Shown here piece after piece: positions 26,545 through 37,536 of a DNA stretch of 64,000 nt (within the stretch, counting starts at the first letter, position 1; every line of letters starts with the position of its first letter). A program made the translations under genes and the position numbers. Below the pieces are notes generated by a model that did not search any database, was not told the DNA's origin, and saw nothing but the letters and a program-made list of their open reading frames with translations. This DNA is from Haliclystus octoradiatus (lineage: Eukaryota > Cnidaria > Staurozoa > Stauromedusae > Haliclystidae). Location of the stretch: assembly GCA_916610825.1 (NCBI GenBank), contig OU744450.1:15381767-15445766 (forward strand), read 5' to 3'.

Positions 26545-26937
26545 TATTATCAAAGTAGTCCTGGCTAATTCTGCGGTAAGACTACAACTATTGCGTGGTA
26601 GATCACGATTACGACTTCACGAAACCTTAGGAAATATTTACCTTCGACCTTTTCTAACCCGTGAGCAACAGCAACAAAAAGCAATTCTAGCATCTGCTGC
26701 AAAAATTATGACTGACAAAGACGAATTTATGAACAATTTCACTGCTGTCTTCAATGTAAACGTAGATAAATTTAATGTTTACTACACGACTACTGAATTG
26801 GATGGTCGGATAGCTATTTTCTGGGATCAAGGGGCCGTAGAAGTGCCTGAGAGTATTTTCCGTTTAGCTGAACAAGACCCTACAGCGTACAGGCGTAAAC
26901 TTGAACAAACAAGGCGTAATTATAACCCTTCAAACTG
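26545..26937 (+). pseudogene. LINE ORF1-like C-terminal fragment
   Basis: The frame from about 26,545 to the stop at 26,936-26,938 reads through LLRGRSRLR and IYLRPFLTREQQQQKAIL. This pattern (basic residues, then an -IYLRP-LT--QQ- block) resembles the C-terminal end of ORF1 in CR1-like LINEs, where it lies just upstream of the endonuclease, as here. The following ~75 residues (NNFTAVFNVNVDKFNVYYTT... to NYNPSN) are not recognised. The Gypsy remnant ends only about 10-20 bases upstream, so the N-terminal part of ORF1 is missing. An alternative is that part of this frame belongs to another element. Confidence 0.45.
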
Positions 26938-26998
26938 ACTAGATGAGACTTTTCATGTATTACCACCTATAGATTCAAATACTGTTGATCAATCTAAT

Positions 26999-27895
26999 AT
27001 CTTTAACGACCCGCACATATCGTGTATATTTTTTAATGCACAAAATATCGCAAACAAGCTACCTTCTCTTCATATGTTATTGAAAGAAGGCACTTATGAC
27101 ATCATTCCTATCAATGAAACATGGCTAGATACCTTAAAGTACAATGATGCTGTGATCTGTCCTGTTAATAATTATGTTTGCTATCGTTGTGACCGCCTAT
27201 CGCGTAATGGTGGAGGTGTGGCCGTTCTCATTAAATCCAGTGTACAATCTGTTCAAATAACTTATGAAGATTTATATAATGAACTTGAATATATTGCAGT
27301 GGATATCCTTGACAACAACAACTGTCGACTTAGATTATTTTGTGCCTATCGTCCTCCGGATTACTAAGAAGACCTTACAAGAAAATTGTTCACTCTATTG
27401 GTAACTTGCTGTAGTATACCCTATACGATTGTAATATGCGGAGACTTCAATTTCCCAAATATTGATTGTTCAAGTTTTACATCTATACATTCCTCTATTT
27501 CCAATGAATTTTTGACCTTATGTAATGCTAATTCCTTAGCACAACTTGTTACAACACCAACAAGAAAGTCTAATATTCTTGACATATTACTCACCAACGA
27601 TGAGCTATCAGTTTTTGATGTTTCTGTTACAGAACCATTCTCGACTAGTGGTCATGACTCAATCTCATTCTCCATAGATTTTATTCCTGTTACTCATTGT
27701 GAAGTACCTACATATGATTTTTTAAAAGCCGACTATAAATCAATCAACGAATGCCTTACTTCAATTGATTGGATATTATTTTTTCTGACATTTTCATCCA
27801 TCAACAGTGGTTATGAAAAGTTATTATTATTATTATTATTATACTCATTAATTGATCAGTTTGTACCGTTAAAGATGGTTCACCATGGATTTTAA
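26999..27895 (+). pseudogene. LINE apurinic/apyrimidinic-type endonuclease
   Basis: Translation shows FFNAQNIANKLPSLHMLL at the start and PINETWLD (catalytic Glu in the NETW box) near 27,110. RCDRLSRNGGGVAVLIK follows near 27,190-27,235. After a stop at 27,365 the next frame gives VICGDFNFPNID (the GDFN box) near 27,430-27,465, and FSTSGHDSISFSI (the SGHD catalytic His-Asp box) near 27,640-27,675. This domain would nick target DNA so that the LINE RNA can be reverse transcribed. The domain is almost full length but split by at least one in-frame stop. Confidence 0.85.
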
Positions 27896-28165
27896 AAATT
27901 ATCCAGCATACATACAAAAGTTGTTACAAGGAAAGAAAAGATTATGGCGTTGACGAACTTCACCCAATGGCTATGATAAGTTTAAAAAATGTGCTAATGA
28001 TTGTATGAAGGCATTAAAGTGTTATAATCGCAACATTGAACGTAATATTGTTAAATGTAAAAACTCGCGAGCTTTTTATTCCTTCGTAAATACTTCACTG
28101 AAAAAGAAGACAAGAGTTGCGCCTTTACGAAAAGATGATGGTAGTACTGTCACTGACAACACCTC

Positions 28166-28177
28166 AAAAGCCTTCTT
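28166..28177 (+). repeat. SINE target-site duplication, left copy
   Basis: AAAAGCCTTCTT, identical to 28,544-28,555 and part of the LINE coding sequence. Confidence 0.88.
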
Positions 28178-28543
28178 AAGTAATGTGGACGGTGTCGCCC
28201 TACCGAAGGCACCCGTACCACTTCTCTATTTCTAGAGGAGTGCCTCTTTTCGCTAAGAGCAATGATGTTAAACGCTCCTTAGATCTCAGCCGCGACACTG
28301 CAGATCAATTTCAACAGATTTCATGGCAGATAGGTCTTGATTGTCAATGCGTAACGATGCGCCGCAGCTACTCACAATGCAATTCCATCTGAGCCATTCC
28401 ATCCGCCATCCTTAGATGGTACTCATTTGATGTTACAGATAAAGTCAAGGCTGAGTTGACCTCAGGGGGATTTGAATCACAGTCGATCAGATATGACACG
28501 ATCTGAAGTTCGGTTGCTCTGCCAACTGAGCCAATCACCCCTA
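28178..28543 (-). mobile_element. tRNA-derived SINE inserted in the LINE, minus strand
   Basis: A 366-base insert separates two halves of the LINE frame. Its flanks are a perfect 12-base target duplication (AAAAGCCTTCTT). Removing the insert and one copy of the duplication puts the two LINE parts back in one frame. Read on the minus strand, the head looks like a tRNA with pol III A and B boxes, followed by ~290 bases of body that I do not recognise. No long A-rich tail is present. The insertion is younger than the LINE copy. The SINE family is not assigned. Confidence 0.85.
28468..28533 (-). promoter_or_regulatory. Pol III A and B boxes of the SINE head
   Basis: On the minus strand, TGGCTCAGTTGG (28,522-28,533) fits the A-box consensus TRGYNNARNNGG completely. 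GATTCAAATCC (28,468-28,478) fits the B-box GGTTCRANNCC with one mismatch. The D-stem-like GCTC...GAGC pairing around the A box supports a tRNA origin. I cannot assign the isotype. Confidence 0.75.
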
Positions 28544-28555
28544 AAAAGCCTTCTT
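28544..28555 (+). repeat. SINE target-site duplication, right copy
   Basis: AAAAGCCTTCTT, the second copy of the 12-base duplication. LINE sequence resumes directly after it. Confidence 0.88.
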
Positions 28556-29829
28556 GCTAAGCAAACAATTTCTATTGTATTTGTTAAGGACAAGGTATGA
28601 ATTGAAGAAGTGGTATTTGATATTCCTTCCGTCTTCCGTATTATAAATCGACTACCAGCTAAGCTGTCTAATACCCCTGATAATTTACCTGCTTACTTTC
28701 TTAAATCAATTGCTTTGAACATTGCGAAACCACTATGCTACATATTTAATTTATCATTTATGACTGGAACGTTGCCAGACCTTTGGAAAACTGCCATTAT
28801 CTGTCCAATTTTCAAAAAGCCACCTGCAGAAATCGTATTGAAATGTAGACCGATTCCATTAACGTGTGTGTGCTGAAGAATAATGGAAGCAATAATCAAA
28901 GATGCCCTTTTAGAATATTTACTTTCTAATAATTTATATCTCTTGAGCAACACGACTTTCTAAAGAATACGTGTACAGCCACTCAGTTATTGGAAATTTT
29001 TGATGATTGGACACTTGCCCTGGAGCATAGAAAATGTATTGACATTGTTTACATAGATTTGGCAAAAGCTTTTGACATTGTCCCTCATCAGAAACTATTA
29101 ATTAAACTAAAAGCTTACGGAATTTGTGGTCCACCTCTCACATGGATTGAACAGTATCTCTCACTCAGAACGCAATGTGTACGTGTTGGTGATGTTTTAT
29201 CCGAAAAATATCACTGTACTGGTGGTGTTCCCCAAGGTTCAGTACTTGGACCGTTGCTGTTTTACTGTACATCAATGATGTACCAGATTTATTTAATCAT
29301 GTTAAATGCAAACTCTTTGCCGATGATATGAAGCTGTACACAGTTTATAGCCTTGACGCGGTCCATTCGAAGACACTCTGAAATCTTTTCAAAGTGCCAT
29401 CAAAGATTTTCTTGAATGGTCATCAACTTGGCAACTAGTTGTTGCAGCTGGAAAATGTTCTTCCTTGCATCTTGGTTGTCGAAACCCAATTTTAACATAT
29501 AACATGAATGATGCTAAACTATCAGTTGTCAGTAAATCGGTACGAGATATTGGTGTTTATATAAGCCCAGATATGAAGTTTTCTTCACATTGCAAAATTA
29601 TCTCTCGAAAAGCTTACTGTGTATCGAATTATCTTTTAAAATCTCTGCACTGGAATGACCTTGAACATTTAATGCGTGCCTTCATTGTTTATGTGCGACC
29701 CATCGCGGAAGATGCATCTGAAACATTCTCGCCATACGTAAAGAAAGATATATTTATATTAGAACAAGTTCAACGTCGCTACATTTAAAAGATCTTTTAT
29801 CGCTGTTTTCCTAACGAAGACAATCTTTT

Positions 29830-31012
29830 CTTTTCTTGTTCAATCAAAATAGAGTGAATTGCGAGTGGTAATATTAATGAAATAAATATAACACAATTGA
29901 AAAATGTATTGGAAAAGACACATAATTAAGTAATGCTCACAGTTACAGTACTATCCACCTGCTAGGATCACAATTATTACTGTTGGTATGAGAGCAATTG
30001 ATCAAGATTGGAAATTACGCTGTTCATGGACAGATTGTTAAAGCACCAAATCATTTCAATCTGATTATGCAACATATCAATTCAAGTTTAACAAATATGT
30101 CCACAGCTTCCTGATTGATTGGGAATGTAATATAGATTCATTTTATGGCAATCATATATCATAAATATATGATGATATATAAGATGAATGGCATGTTATT
30201 TACAGTGGACATGCTAAGGAATGTATATTATGCCTTACATTTCAATAATACCAACATTACAATGGTATCATTTTGTGGGAATTTGTTGATAAGACATATA
30301 TTAGTTTGATTCGTTAAAATAGAAAGCCTGCATGTCATCATAGTAGTGTATCATGGTTTAATCATTTAGTAGATTTAATTTAGAAATAAGCTATTAGTAT
30401 ATGTAGCATGTAATAATGCAAATTATAATGTGGTGATAATTTCTTTATCCTAATCAAATCGGTTTAGATCCTTACAGGGTTATTCCGACCGACATACTTT
30501 AGTTTAAACAGTTCATGGATATTTTGTACTTTCATGAACATCATGAGGTGTTTATGAACTATTCATAACCGTTAAATCGCTTAATATTTCGTGGACAGTC
30601 CATGAACAGAGACAGTTCAGAAATATTTTTTGCAGAGGATATCCAACATAAACTAACTTGTTGAATGATATATTACTGCAATTCAGTGAATCTATTCTAT
30701 CTCAATCAACCATGGCAGTTGTGGATATATTTGCTCATTGATGTGTTGCATAATCAGATCTAAGTGATTTGATGCTATTACGATCCGTCCATTACAGATT
30801 CATCGTAATTTACGATTTATTTGAAACATTAGTTTATCAGTTGTTCTCAATAGCGTTAATTGCGACCCGAGCAGGTTGATATTACCTCGATACTGCGAGC
30901 CTTATTTAATTAATATCTTGCGACAATACATTTTCCAATTGCATTATATTTATTTCATTAATATTACCACTCGCAATTTCCCACTTCACTCTATTTGATT
31001 GAACAAGAAAAG
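29830..31012. mobile_element. ~1.18-kb foldback element with ~320-bp terminal inverted repeats
   Basis: The first ~85 bases (from CTTTTCTTGTTCAATC at 29,830) match the reverse complement of 30,925-31,012 with few differences. Diverged similarity continues inward. For example TCTGATTATGCAACA-ATCAAT in the left arm (30,060-30,081) mirrors 30,738-30,759. The arms therefore reach roughly 29,830-30,150 and 30,685-31,012. No transposase frame is present. The element begins exactly where the LINE C-terminal domain stops, so it probably inserted there. I found no clean target duplication. It fits a non-autonomous long-TIR (foldback) DNA transposon. Confidence 0.78.
30505..30650. repeat. Diverged GTTCATGAAC-family remnant in the foldback element centre
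   Basis: The spacer between the long inverted arms contains CAGTTCATGGAT, TTCATGAACATCATG, TTTATGAACTATTCAT and GTCCATGAACAGAG. It ends in CAGTTCAGAAATATTTTTTGCAGAGG. These resemble the palindromic core and the CTGAACTG-TTTTTCGCAGGG end seen in the cleaner copies near 56.4 and 63.5 kb. Confidence 0.55.
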
Positions 31013-31887
31013 CAAGTTTATAGTTGAATGTTGCGCTTTTTCAAATAGGTTTTGGGATGGTCCTGTGCTAATGATAGGCGAAGGTTATTCTACTTCCGAC
31101 AACTGAACGGAATATGACTCATTTTTTCCACAGATTATAGCGTGTGTAGCTCGGAAACTCTAACTTGCAACTTGGTCGGTGAAATGTAGCTTGTATTGCA
31201 CACATCTTAGATGAAGATCATAATCAATCATGTGATCTCAATAATGCCATTGGTGATAGTATAACATAAGTTGATGCTGAACGTATATTTTGAACACAAT
31301 GACTAATTATATCTTTTTCATCTTTCACGTTGTAGCTTTACCACGTTATATAGGAGTTTTAGCTGAAATAAGTAGCCTTGATAGTCTTGACTGTTCCATT
31401 CTCGTCACAGTCTATATCCAATGAGTAGCCTTTCTTTCGAGATAAAATATTAAAGTAGCCTATGCCAGTATCTATGATGCCTGTCGTGCTTCTATTCCAA
31501 GTTTTCCACAGAATTCTATTGTTTTAGAGCATTTATAGCACATTTCAACTCTAACCTTATTCTGATTTAGGACAAACGAAAGTAAAGGTTTTTTTTTTAA
31601 CATATCGTTGTTCTGATTCACAGTATGATTTTCTCTGGTGATTTTGGTAGATTTTGTTGATAGAATATTGGAATTTAAGTGCCAACCTCATTTTCATGCC
31701 TTTGAAATAGAAATGTGTTAAATTTTGGGATAAATAATGTTTGGATTTTCAAGGACTTCTAGTATGTTATAGAGCAGGCTTTGCTGATCATTTTGATATA
31801 AAAAACCTATTGTTGCAGTTAGTGGTGGGTTATACCTTGTTTTGAGCTATTTTGACTGAATTAAGATCAGACCGTGTTAAGTATTGT
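31013..31887. other. No recognisable feature
   Basis: AT-rich sequence with no convincing frame. I see no continuation of the LINE on this side of the foldback element. Confidence 0.6.
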
Positions 31888-33045
31888 GGACGTACTGGAA
31901 TTTCTTTGAGATGACATCGTGATGACTCTAAGTATCACACTAAACCAGGAGAGTATGCGAGAGAACCAGTAAGGAATTTTATTGAACTAGTGAATTTTAG
32001 GATAAGGGCATGTGACACTGCTCTCAAGGCACACTTAGAAACGTGTGCAGGAAATACAAGTTACTTATCTAAGACTACTCAGAATCAGCTTATTTCGATT
32101 CGATATTGCGGAGAGGTTATATCTGAGCAGATTGTTGATTCGGTTAGGCAAAACCATTTTATTCTATCATAGCAGATGAGTGTCTTCATTGCTCTAAGAA
32201 AGAACAACTATCTTTAATGTCAAGGTATGTGGATGACAAATGTATGATGAGAGAAGAGTTTGTAGGTTTCTTCCATTGCAAATATGATCTTACCGGAGCG
32301 AACATTGCCAGACCAATTAAGGAGGCTATTGCAGACATAGGTTTAGATTTGGACGACTGCTGCGGGCAGGGATATGATGGAGCATTCCCTATGGCTGGTT
32401 GTTTTAATGGTGTGTCTGCCAAAATATTAGAAGTAAATAGAAAGGTATATATAGAGATACGCTCACTGTGATAGTCATAGGTTAAACTTAATGATTTGTC
32501 AAACATGCTCCATTCCACTTGTTAAAAATGTATACGTCATGTCTACTAATCCAACAAGTAAATTGACATGGCGTGAGTCTTTCTTGAGATTTGCAGCATT
32601 CTATGCTGAAGATCTCCCCATGCTCAAGGCATTCGAAGGAGAAATGGATATGTGGGAGCAGTATTGGGGAAAGCAAAACAGTAGCTGCCTTCCAGACGGT
32701 CCACTGGCCACACTAGCGATGATGAATTGTAACTGCTTTGACAATATCAATGTTTCATTATGAATATTAGCAACTGTACAATCAACATCGTGTGAGGCTG
32801 AGCGTAAAATCTCAATCATATGCAGACTGAAGACTTACACAAGATACACGATGACTGAGGATAGACTGACTGGTATTGCCTTGATGCAAGTCAATCAGGA
32901 AATGGAACCAGCTGTAGAGAAATTGATAGTCAAGTTTTGTGCTGAGCGACGAAAGTTTGAAAATTTAATAGATATGAAAATACGATTTATTGATTTAATG
33001 GAGGGATATGTTATGACAATATTAGCTATCTGTCAATGATTAGCT
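31888..33045 (+). pseudogene. hAT-family transposase, DUF4371 type, with hATC dimerisation domain
   Basis: Coding similarity starts near 31,888 (GRTGISLR, then HRDDSKYH-KPGEY). It continues through FIELVNFRIRACDTALKAHL and YLSKTTQNQLI to VRQNHFILS at 32,169. After a frameshift it goes on with the ADE box (ADECLHCSKKEQLSL, about 32,173-32,217) and RYVDDKCMMREEFVGFFHC. Then comes DDCCGQGYDGAFPMAGCFNGVSAKIL (32,355-32,432). The long middle part of the transposase is missing at about 32,480-32,540. The C-terminal hATC segment is present: ILATVQSTSCEAERKISII, then RYTMTEDRLTGIALMQVN (32,764-32,898). The family would cut and paste DNA. In relatives an Asp usually follows ADE-x-x; here a His stands there. 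Frameshifts, an in-frame stop at 32,761 and the deletion make it inactive. Confidence 0.82.
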
Positions 33046-33192
33046 TACAATATTATTACTCAATTCTCTATGGTTTGATATAGAGAATGTTAATCAGAAA
33101 TAACAGGGAGATCTAAATTATATGTTTAAGGGAGTTGACCTCGCTCCTATATTTTACTATCACAATACATTATTACTATTTCTTATACAATT

Positions 33193-33312
33193 CTTGCCTT
33201 GATGCAAGTCCATCGGGAAACTGAACTAGATGTAGAGAAAGTGATAGCCCAGTTTTGTGCTGAGAAACGAAGATTGAAATTTTAATAGATATGAACATAC
33301 GATTTATTAAGA
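33193..33312 (+). repeat. Duplicated hAT 3' tail
   Basis: This stretch repeats 32,875-33,000 at a distance of about 318 bases. Both contain CTTGCCTTGATGCAAGTC-type sequence, CAGTTTTGTGCTGAG or CAAGTTTTGTGCTGAG, and TTTAATAGATATGAA-ATACG. Scattered differences show it is not recent. It lacks the catalytic part and is either a tail duplication or a second truncated copy. Confidence 0.8.
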
Positions 33313-36300
33313 TGAATTTCTAATTTCAGAATTTCCTAGGAAAGCAGAGTTCTGTATCTTGACCATAAATGCTTAGCTTGCATAGTAGGTAACAAATTTT
33401 TGGAAGACATGCTGAGAGCCTTCACGTGGCGTCCTCTTTGAGTACCATGGAATATCATGGGAAACTAATTCTTAGCGTTCGAACTGCAATACGATATCCT
33501 CAAATAGATTTTGCAATGTTATGCATGTAAATGTAACTGGATTTTGATTACCTGTACCTTTTTGATGTCTCGTTTCTACTTTGAAAATCTCGATTTTAAA
33601 CTTAAACTTTGAAATGATAATTGAAAAATGTCTTTTTAATGATTTAGTAATACTTAAATAATCCGAAGGAGTGCAATAAATACTTTGCAGCACCCACTAC
33701 CTTGGCAGGCCAGGATAGAGGGGGGTCGCATATGTAAATTGAAAAATGTACCTTTTCCCTCGATAGCGTAATCATGATGTAATCTGGTTTTCTGCACGAT
33801 ATTCTGCTAAGATTTGATAAATGATGGATCATGTCTATCAAGTAGGGACTTTTTAACTGAATGAACATTGCAAACGTCATCTCTCCAGACACTGAATCGA
33901 TTGAACAGCTTGCAAGCAATCAAATGATCTCAGTCCATTGTGATTGGGTAATGATCAGAAACTTTAACAATTGATGTACTTCGATAGCACTTGACATGAA
34001 TTCTGTTTGGCACCTGACTGGTTAGATGAAAATTTTGATTCTCTTCGATAACAGTTGACAAACTTTGTAACAATCGTGACATAGAAAATGTCAAACTGCA
34101 GATTAAGGCAAGTATTTGATTGAACGAATATCAAGCCTGTCCATGCTTTACGCAATATGATTGGTTTTAGAACAATTAACAAACTACTTCAATCTTGGAC
34201 ATATTTCACAGAGAAATAATCTACACATATTCGTTAAAGAGATTCAAAAACCACGAACGGTAAACTTACTTATTTTTGACACACGGTTATTTTGTTGGGG
34301 TGCAGTCATGAGCCATGAATGTTGTTTTGATCACTTACTCACTTAGTATACAGTATCTTCGAACATTTAAATTATAATCTGATCTTTGATGTGTGAGGGA
34401 GAATTATCATCGAAGGAATTCAGACGGTGAAAGTTATTATATCTGCAGCTTTGGCTTCAATATTCTGAGAAAATTCACTCGTTTTACAAATCGTAAAGTC
34501 GATACAAGTTGTCATATTTGCCATATATGTCCTCCAGAATATGGAATTATCAATGTGACTGTTAACTTTGTGAAACAAAAATAAATGTCATCTCGTTATT
34601 CATTTACATTATTGGTTTGCTTTGCAACTTTACAGCAGCTCAATTGTTTACAAATATACACTTTTTCTTCTCTGTATGCATGTGCTCAATTATGAACTGT
34701 TAGTCAACTATGAGATCTAGAAACTGGGTAATCATTAATTGAGAAAGAGATGTTGGCTTCATCCCAAATTATGAGCCTACTGTATCAATGTTTTGATTTT
34801 GATTTATTGGATTGTGGATAACCGTAGAAATGATTCCAGCGGCGATTAGTAGTCAAAGATCAGAAAGGATATCAGTACTGTCTGTTGATAATTAATTTAA
34901 TTAGCTAACTATACTATTTAATTAATCTTTTATCACTATGCTTTCAAATTCGATTGAACAACGTACATCACCTATATTTACAATTTCGCCAAAATTGATT
35001 TTAGTCTGCACGCAGGCTAATATTGCCTTGATTGGTCATTTAATGTAACGGTATCCAATTTAGAAACAATTTAAGATTCCCCATTTATTAAACAAAATAA
35101 ATGATGAAAAAGATTATTGGTGCCTTGGGACTGTTAAATGACTATTTATTTCCTCTTCCAGGGCCGTTGCAGTAGGGGGGTTTTGTCCCCTAATATGGGT
35201 GTGGCAATTTGATTACGTCATTTTGACAGGGGTATTCAAAATCTTGTATCCTGGCCTGATTCTGGGGAATGGCCGCATGTACCTGTGCATGCCTGTGCAT
35301 AGCGAGTTAGTGTAAATTCACATTTAGATCATGAAAAGAATATCTTACAGAAATATTCACTCACGAACAACTCAGACAAAAGATAAAAATAGTTATAACC
35401 AAAGTAAGTTATAACCTAGCGTAGCTATAGGATCAACCTATTTCGAAGGACTAATGCTTGTCTACTTATTATAGATTTGAAAAGGACTGCAGTCACACAA
35501 AATACGCAACTAATATGTGTCACTAGACTAGTCACAAAAGAACAGTCGCATCGTTCGACATTTGTGTTAAAACGTAATCTATATCAAATTCAACACGCTT
35601 AATGGCGCTACGAGAAATTATTTCAATCGCGCGTTTCAATTGACTTTATTCTGCTTCTGGAATCACAAATTACATATTTTTTTACGTAACTCGCGAGATT
35701 ATTTGTTTGTTCATGGCTCACCCTTGTCAAAAACAATTTTTTGTTGCTTTTAGGAGCTACGTCACCTCAAAGATAACGTTGCGTGATCAGCCTACTCTTA
35801 AGTCTGTTAGAATAACCACACGATATGTGACTTATGCCGTCATAAAGATAGATCCAATCCCGTTTTTTCTCGGCGACATTTGGGTCAAAACATCAATTTG
35901 AAGCCATTTTTCATCAAGAAATAATTTCCAGATCGAAAAAAGAATTACGCCATTGTTTTTTTCATGTTAGGTTCTACTGCATATGTAAAGGATAATCTGC
36001 GGTTTTATTCTCATTTAAAGATTGTGCTCTCTTGAAAGCCACCAATTCAAAACAATGATTATCTCGTTTTTCCGTGCACTTCTGCGTTTCCGCTGTTTAG
36101 ACCCACCGCGTTCAGCACGCCGTGAGAAGCACGATTTTACTTTCGGTTAGTGTTGCTTAATGTTGCCATAAGCCTAGCTCTAGGTTGGGAACCCAATCAA
36201 CATTATATTCATCAAATAGTTTTGCTGCCTTACCAAAAACAATTTGCTTAAAGCAAACACAACCTTTGTTAAGAATATTTTCTGTTATGTCCTTGCGATT

Positions 36301-36540
36301 TACGGCAGCTATTCATTTCGTTTTGCTTCTTCGAGATTGCTCCTCAGTTTGATCTCCATGTGTTGTGATTATAACAGGGAATCTGTAGTAGGAACCTTTA
36401 TTACATCACTTTTATTACCACATTGATATATCATACAAAAAACCATAGTTTCAAAAGTAAAACAACAAATTAAATTCACTCACTGAGAATAAACGAAAGT
36501 TGCGTGTAACCAGCATTGCCAGAGCCATCTATTTACAAGA
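33313..36540. other. Unassigned sequence without recognised genes
   Basis: Open frames of 60-91 codons occur on both strands, but none shows a motif I know. Short C/G runs (GGGGGGTTTTGTCCCC near 35,176) interrupt the AT-rich background. A CpG-bearing patch near 36,075-36,130 looks less AT-rich than its surroundings. Low-copy intron or intergenic sequence is possible. Confidence 0.5.
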
Positions 36541-36700
36541 GTTGGGACACTGATGTCATTTATGTTTTTTGGCCTGCACCCGAGCACGTTTCAACAGCAG
36601 TGCGCATGTGCAAGAGAATGTTGTGTCTTTTTCAGCCATTTTGGAACTCTGTGAAATGGTTTGCGATTGTTTAACAAGAGAAATACAACCATTTATGAGT
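36541..36700 (+). promoter_or_regulatory. Possible promoter: NRF1-like and YY1-like sites before an ATG
   Basis: TGCGCATGTGC (about 36,600) resembles an NRF1 site, and CAGCCATTTTGGA (about 36,634-36,646) resembles a YY1 site. Both are common in metazoan housekeeping promoters, and an ATG follows at 36,657. The short frame after it (MVCDCLTREIQPFM...) ends within ~30 codons and is not recognised. Support is motif resemblance only. Confidence 0.2.
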
Positions 36701-36754
36701 TGTCTTTCTCCATATTTATTTGCTGGACTCTCAAAGTTAGAATAAAATTTTTAA

Positions 36755-36808
36755 AGACTAAAACGTTGCTGAAGGAAAGTCTTTTCACTTTCCTTCACGT
36801 TTTAGTCT
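36755..36808 (+). repeat. 54-bp inverted repeat (hairpin)
   Basis: AGACTAAAACG and TGAAGGAAAGT on the left pair with ACTTTCCTTCA and CGTTTTAGTCT on the right. Twenty-two pairs form, with a 4-base bulge (TTGC) on the left arm and a 6-base loop. It is too short to be called a microRNA precursor with confidence. Confidence 0.6.
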
Positions 36809-37536
36809 GGACGCCGGCTAAACACCAACAGATGTCGGATATTCGGGATTGCGTCTTGATACTACTTTCCCAAAAATTTGAAATGTTGGCCATCAAATAT
36901 TATCATGTGTTGTTAGCACATAAGGCAGACAAGTTACACATCGAGATCAACGTCGGTTACCATGAAGTGTAATGCAATCATGTTTCTATGAATGTGATTG
37001 TCATGGGTTGGATTTCGAAGATGGAAAAGTTTCTATCTTGAGCCCGATCTCAAGTAGCTATCCGGCTTGAGGCCTCTGTCCCCGTAGGCCGTGAAGAAAC
37101 AACGCTGGTATATAATATGCAGTTGTTTTTCAGTTTTCAGTTTACGTTGAATGTAATGACTTATATAATCCATAGTAGAATTTAAAAATCATCGCTGCTG
37201 CCACCTCGCTCATTACTTTGTAGTAGTACTCTAATATATGTATTATCTAATTCAACTCTTAGGTGGGATTTAGTCCCTGCCACAGGCACGCTCTCCTGTG
37301 TCCCAGGTGTTACAAAAAGACTGTCGTTGTGTTTGCCTTAATCACTCAATGAAATACGCATTAGGTCATGACGCAGGCAATTATAATTGCATAGATTATA
37401 GTCTGCATTGTGACCTTTGATTTAGAATCAGCATTACAAACTCTGGCGAATTGAGCCACTGTCACGAGTATGGATTAAATAATCTCATAAGTTTCTTATC
37501 TCTGTTAAACACAGTAATGACGTGTGTCTTATGTAA
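36809..37536. other. No recognisable feature
   Basis: No conserved frame was seen. A moderately GC-rich stretch near 37,260-37,320 is not assignable. Confidence 0.5.

Larger units (their letters stand above)
26545..29826 (+). mobile_element. CR1/Jockey-type LINE, degenerate, SINE-interrupted, 3' end cut off
   Basis: An ORF1-like C-terminal segment, an apurinic endonuclease and a non-LTR reverse transcriptase follow in LINE order on the plus strand. Stops and frameshifts break all of them. A SINE sits inside the endonuclease-RT linker (28,178-28,543). The C-terminal domain runs to about 29,826, where a long inverted-repeat element begins; no 3' UTR or poly-A tail is seen. The clade call (CR1/L2/Jockey group) rests on the GDFN/SGHD endonuclease and FADD reverse transcriptase style and is provisional. 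Confidence 0.8.
27896..29826 (+). pseudogene. LINE reverse transcriptase, broken and SINE-split
   Basis: The linker runs through NSRAFYSFVNTSLKKK at 28,060-28,115, then the SINE, then RT proper. Recognisable blocks are LPDLWKTAIICPIFKK (28,770-28,817), IVYIDLAKAFDIVPHQK (motif A, 29,045-29,095) and GGVPQGSVLGPLLF (motif B, 29,222-29,263). After a frameshift comes FADDMKLY (motif C, about 29,318-29,340). The C-terminal region (RDIGVYISPDMKFSSHC, then FSPYVKKDIFILEQVQRRY) is open from 29,465 to 29,788. Several stops and frameshifts separate these pieces. The catalytic residues themselves are still readable, so decay is moderate. Confidence 0.9.

Noticed and set aside
28441..28543. Functional tRNA gene on the minus strand
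   Set aside because: The cloverleaf is incomplete, and the sequence is the head of a longer insert flanked by a target duplication, so a SINE explains it better.
35140..35290. GC-richer patch with GGGGGG / TTGTCCCC as a CpG-island promoter
   Set aside because: Too short and few CpG; no downstream frame.
36755..36808. microRNA precursor
   Set aside because: The stem is only 22 pairs with a bulge and a very short loop; too short for a typical animal pre-miRNA.
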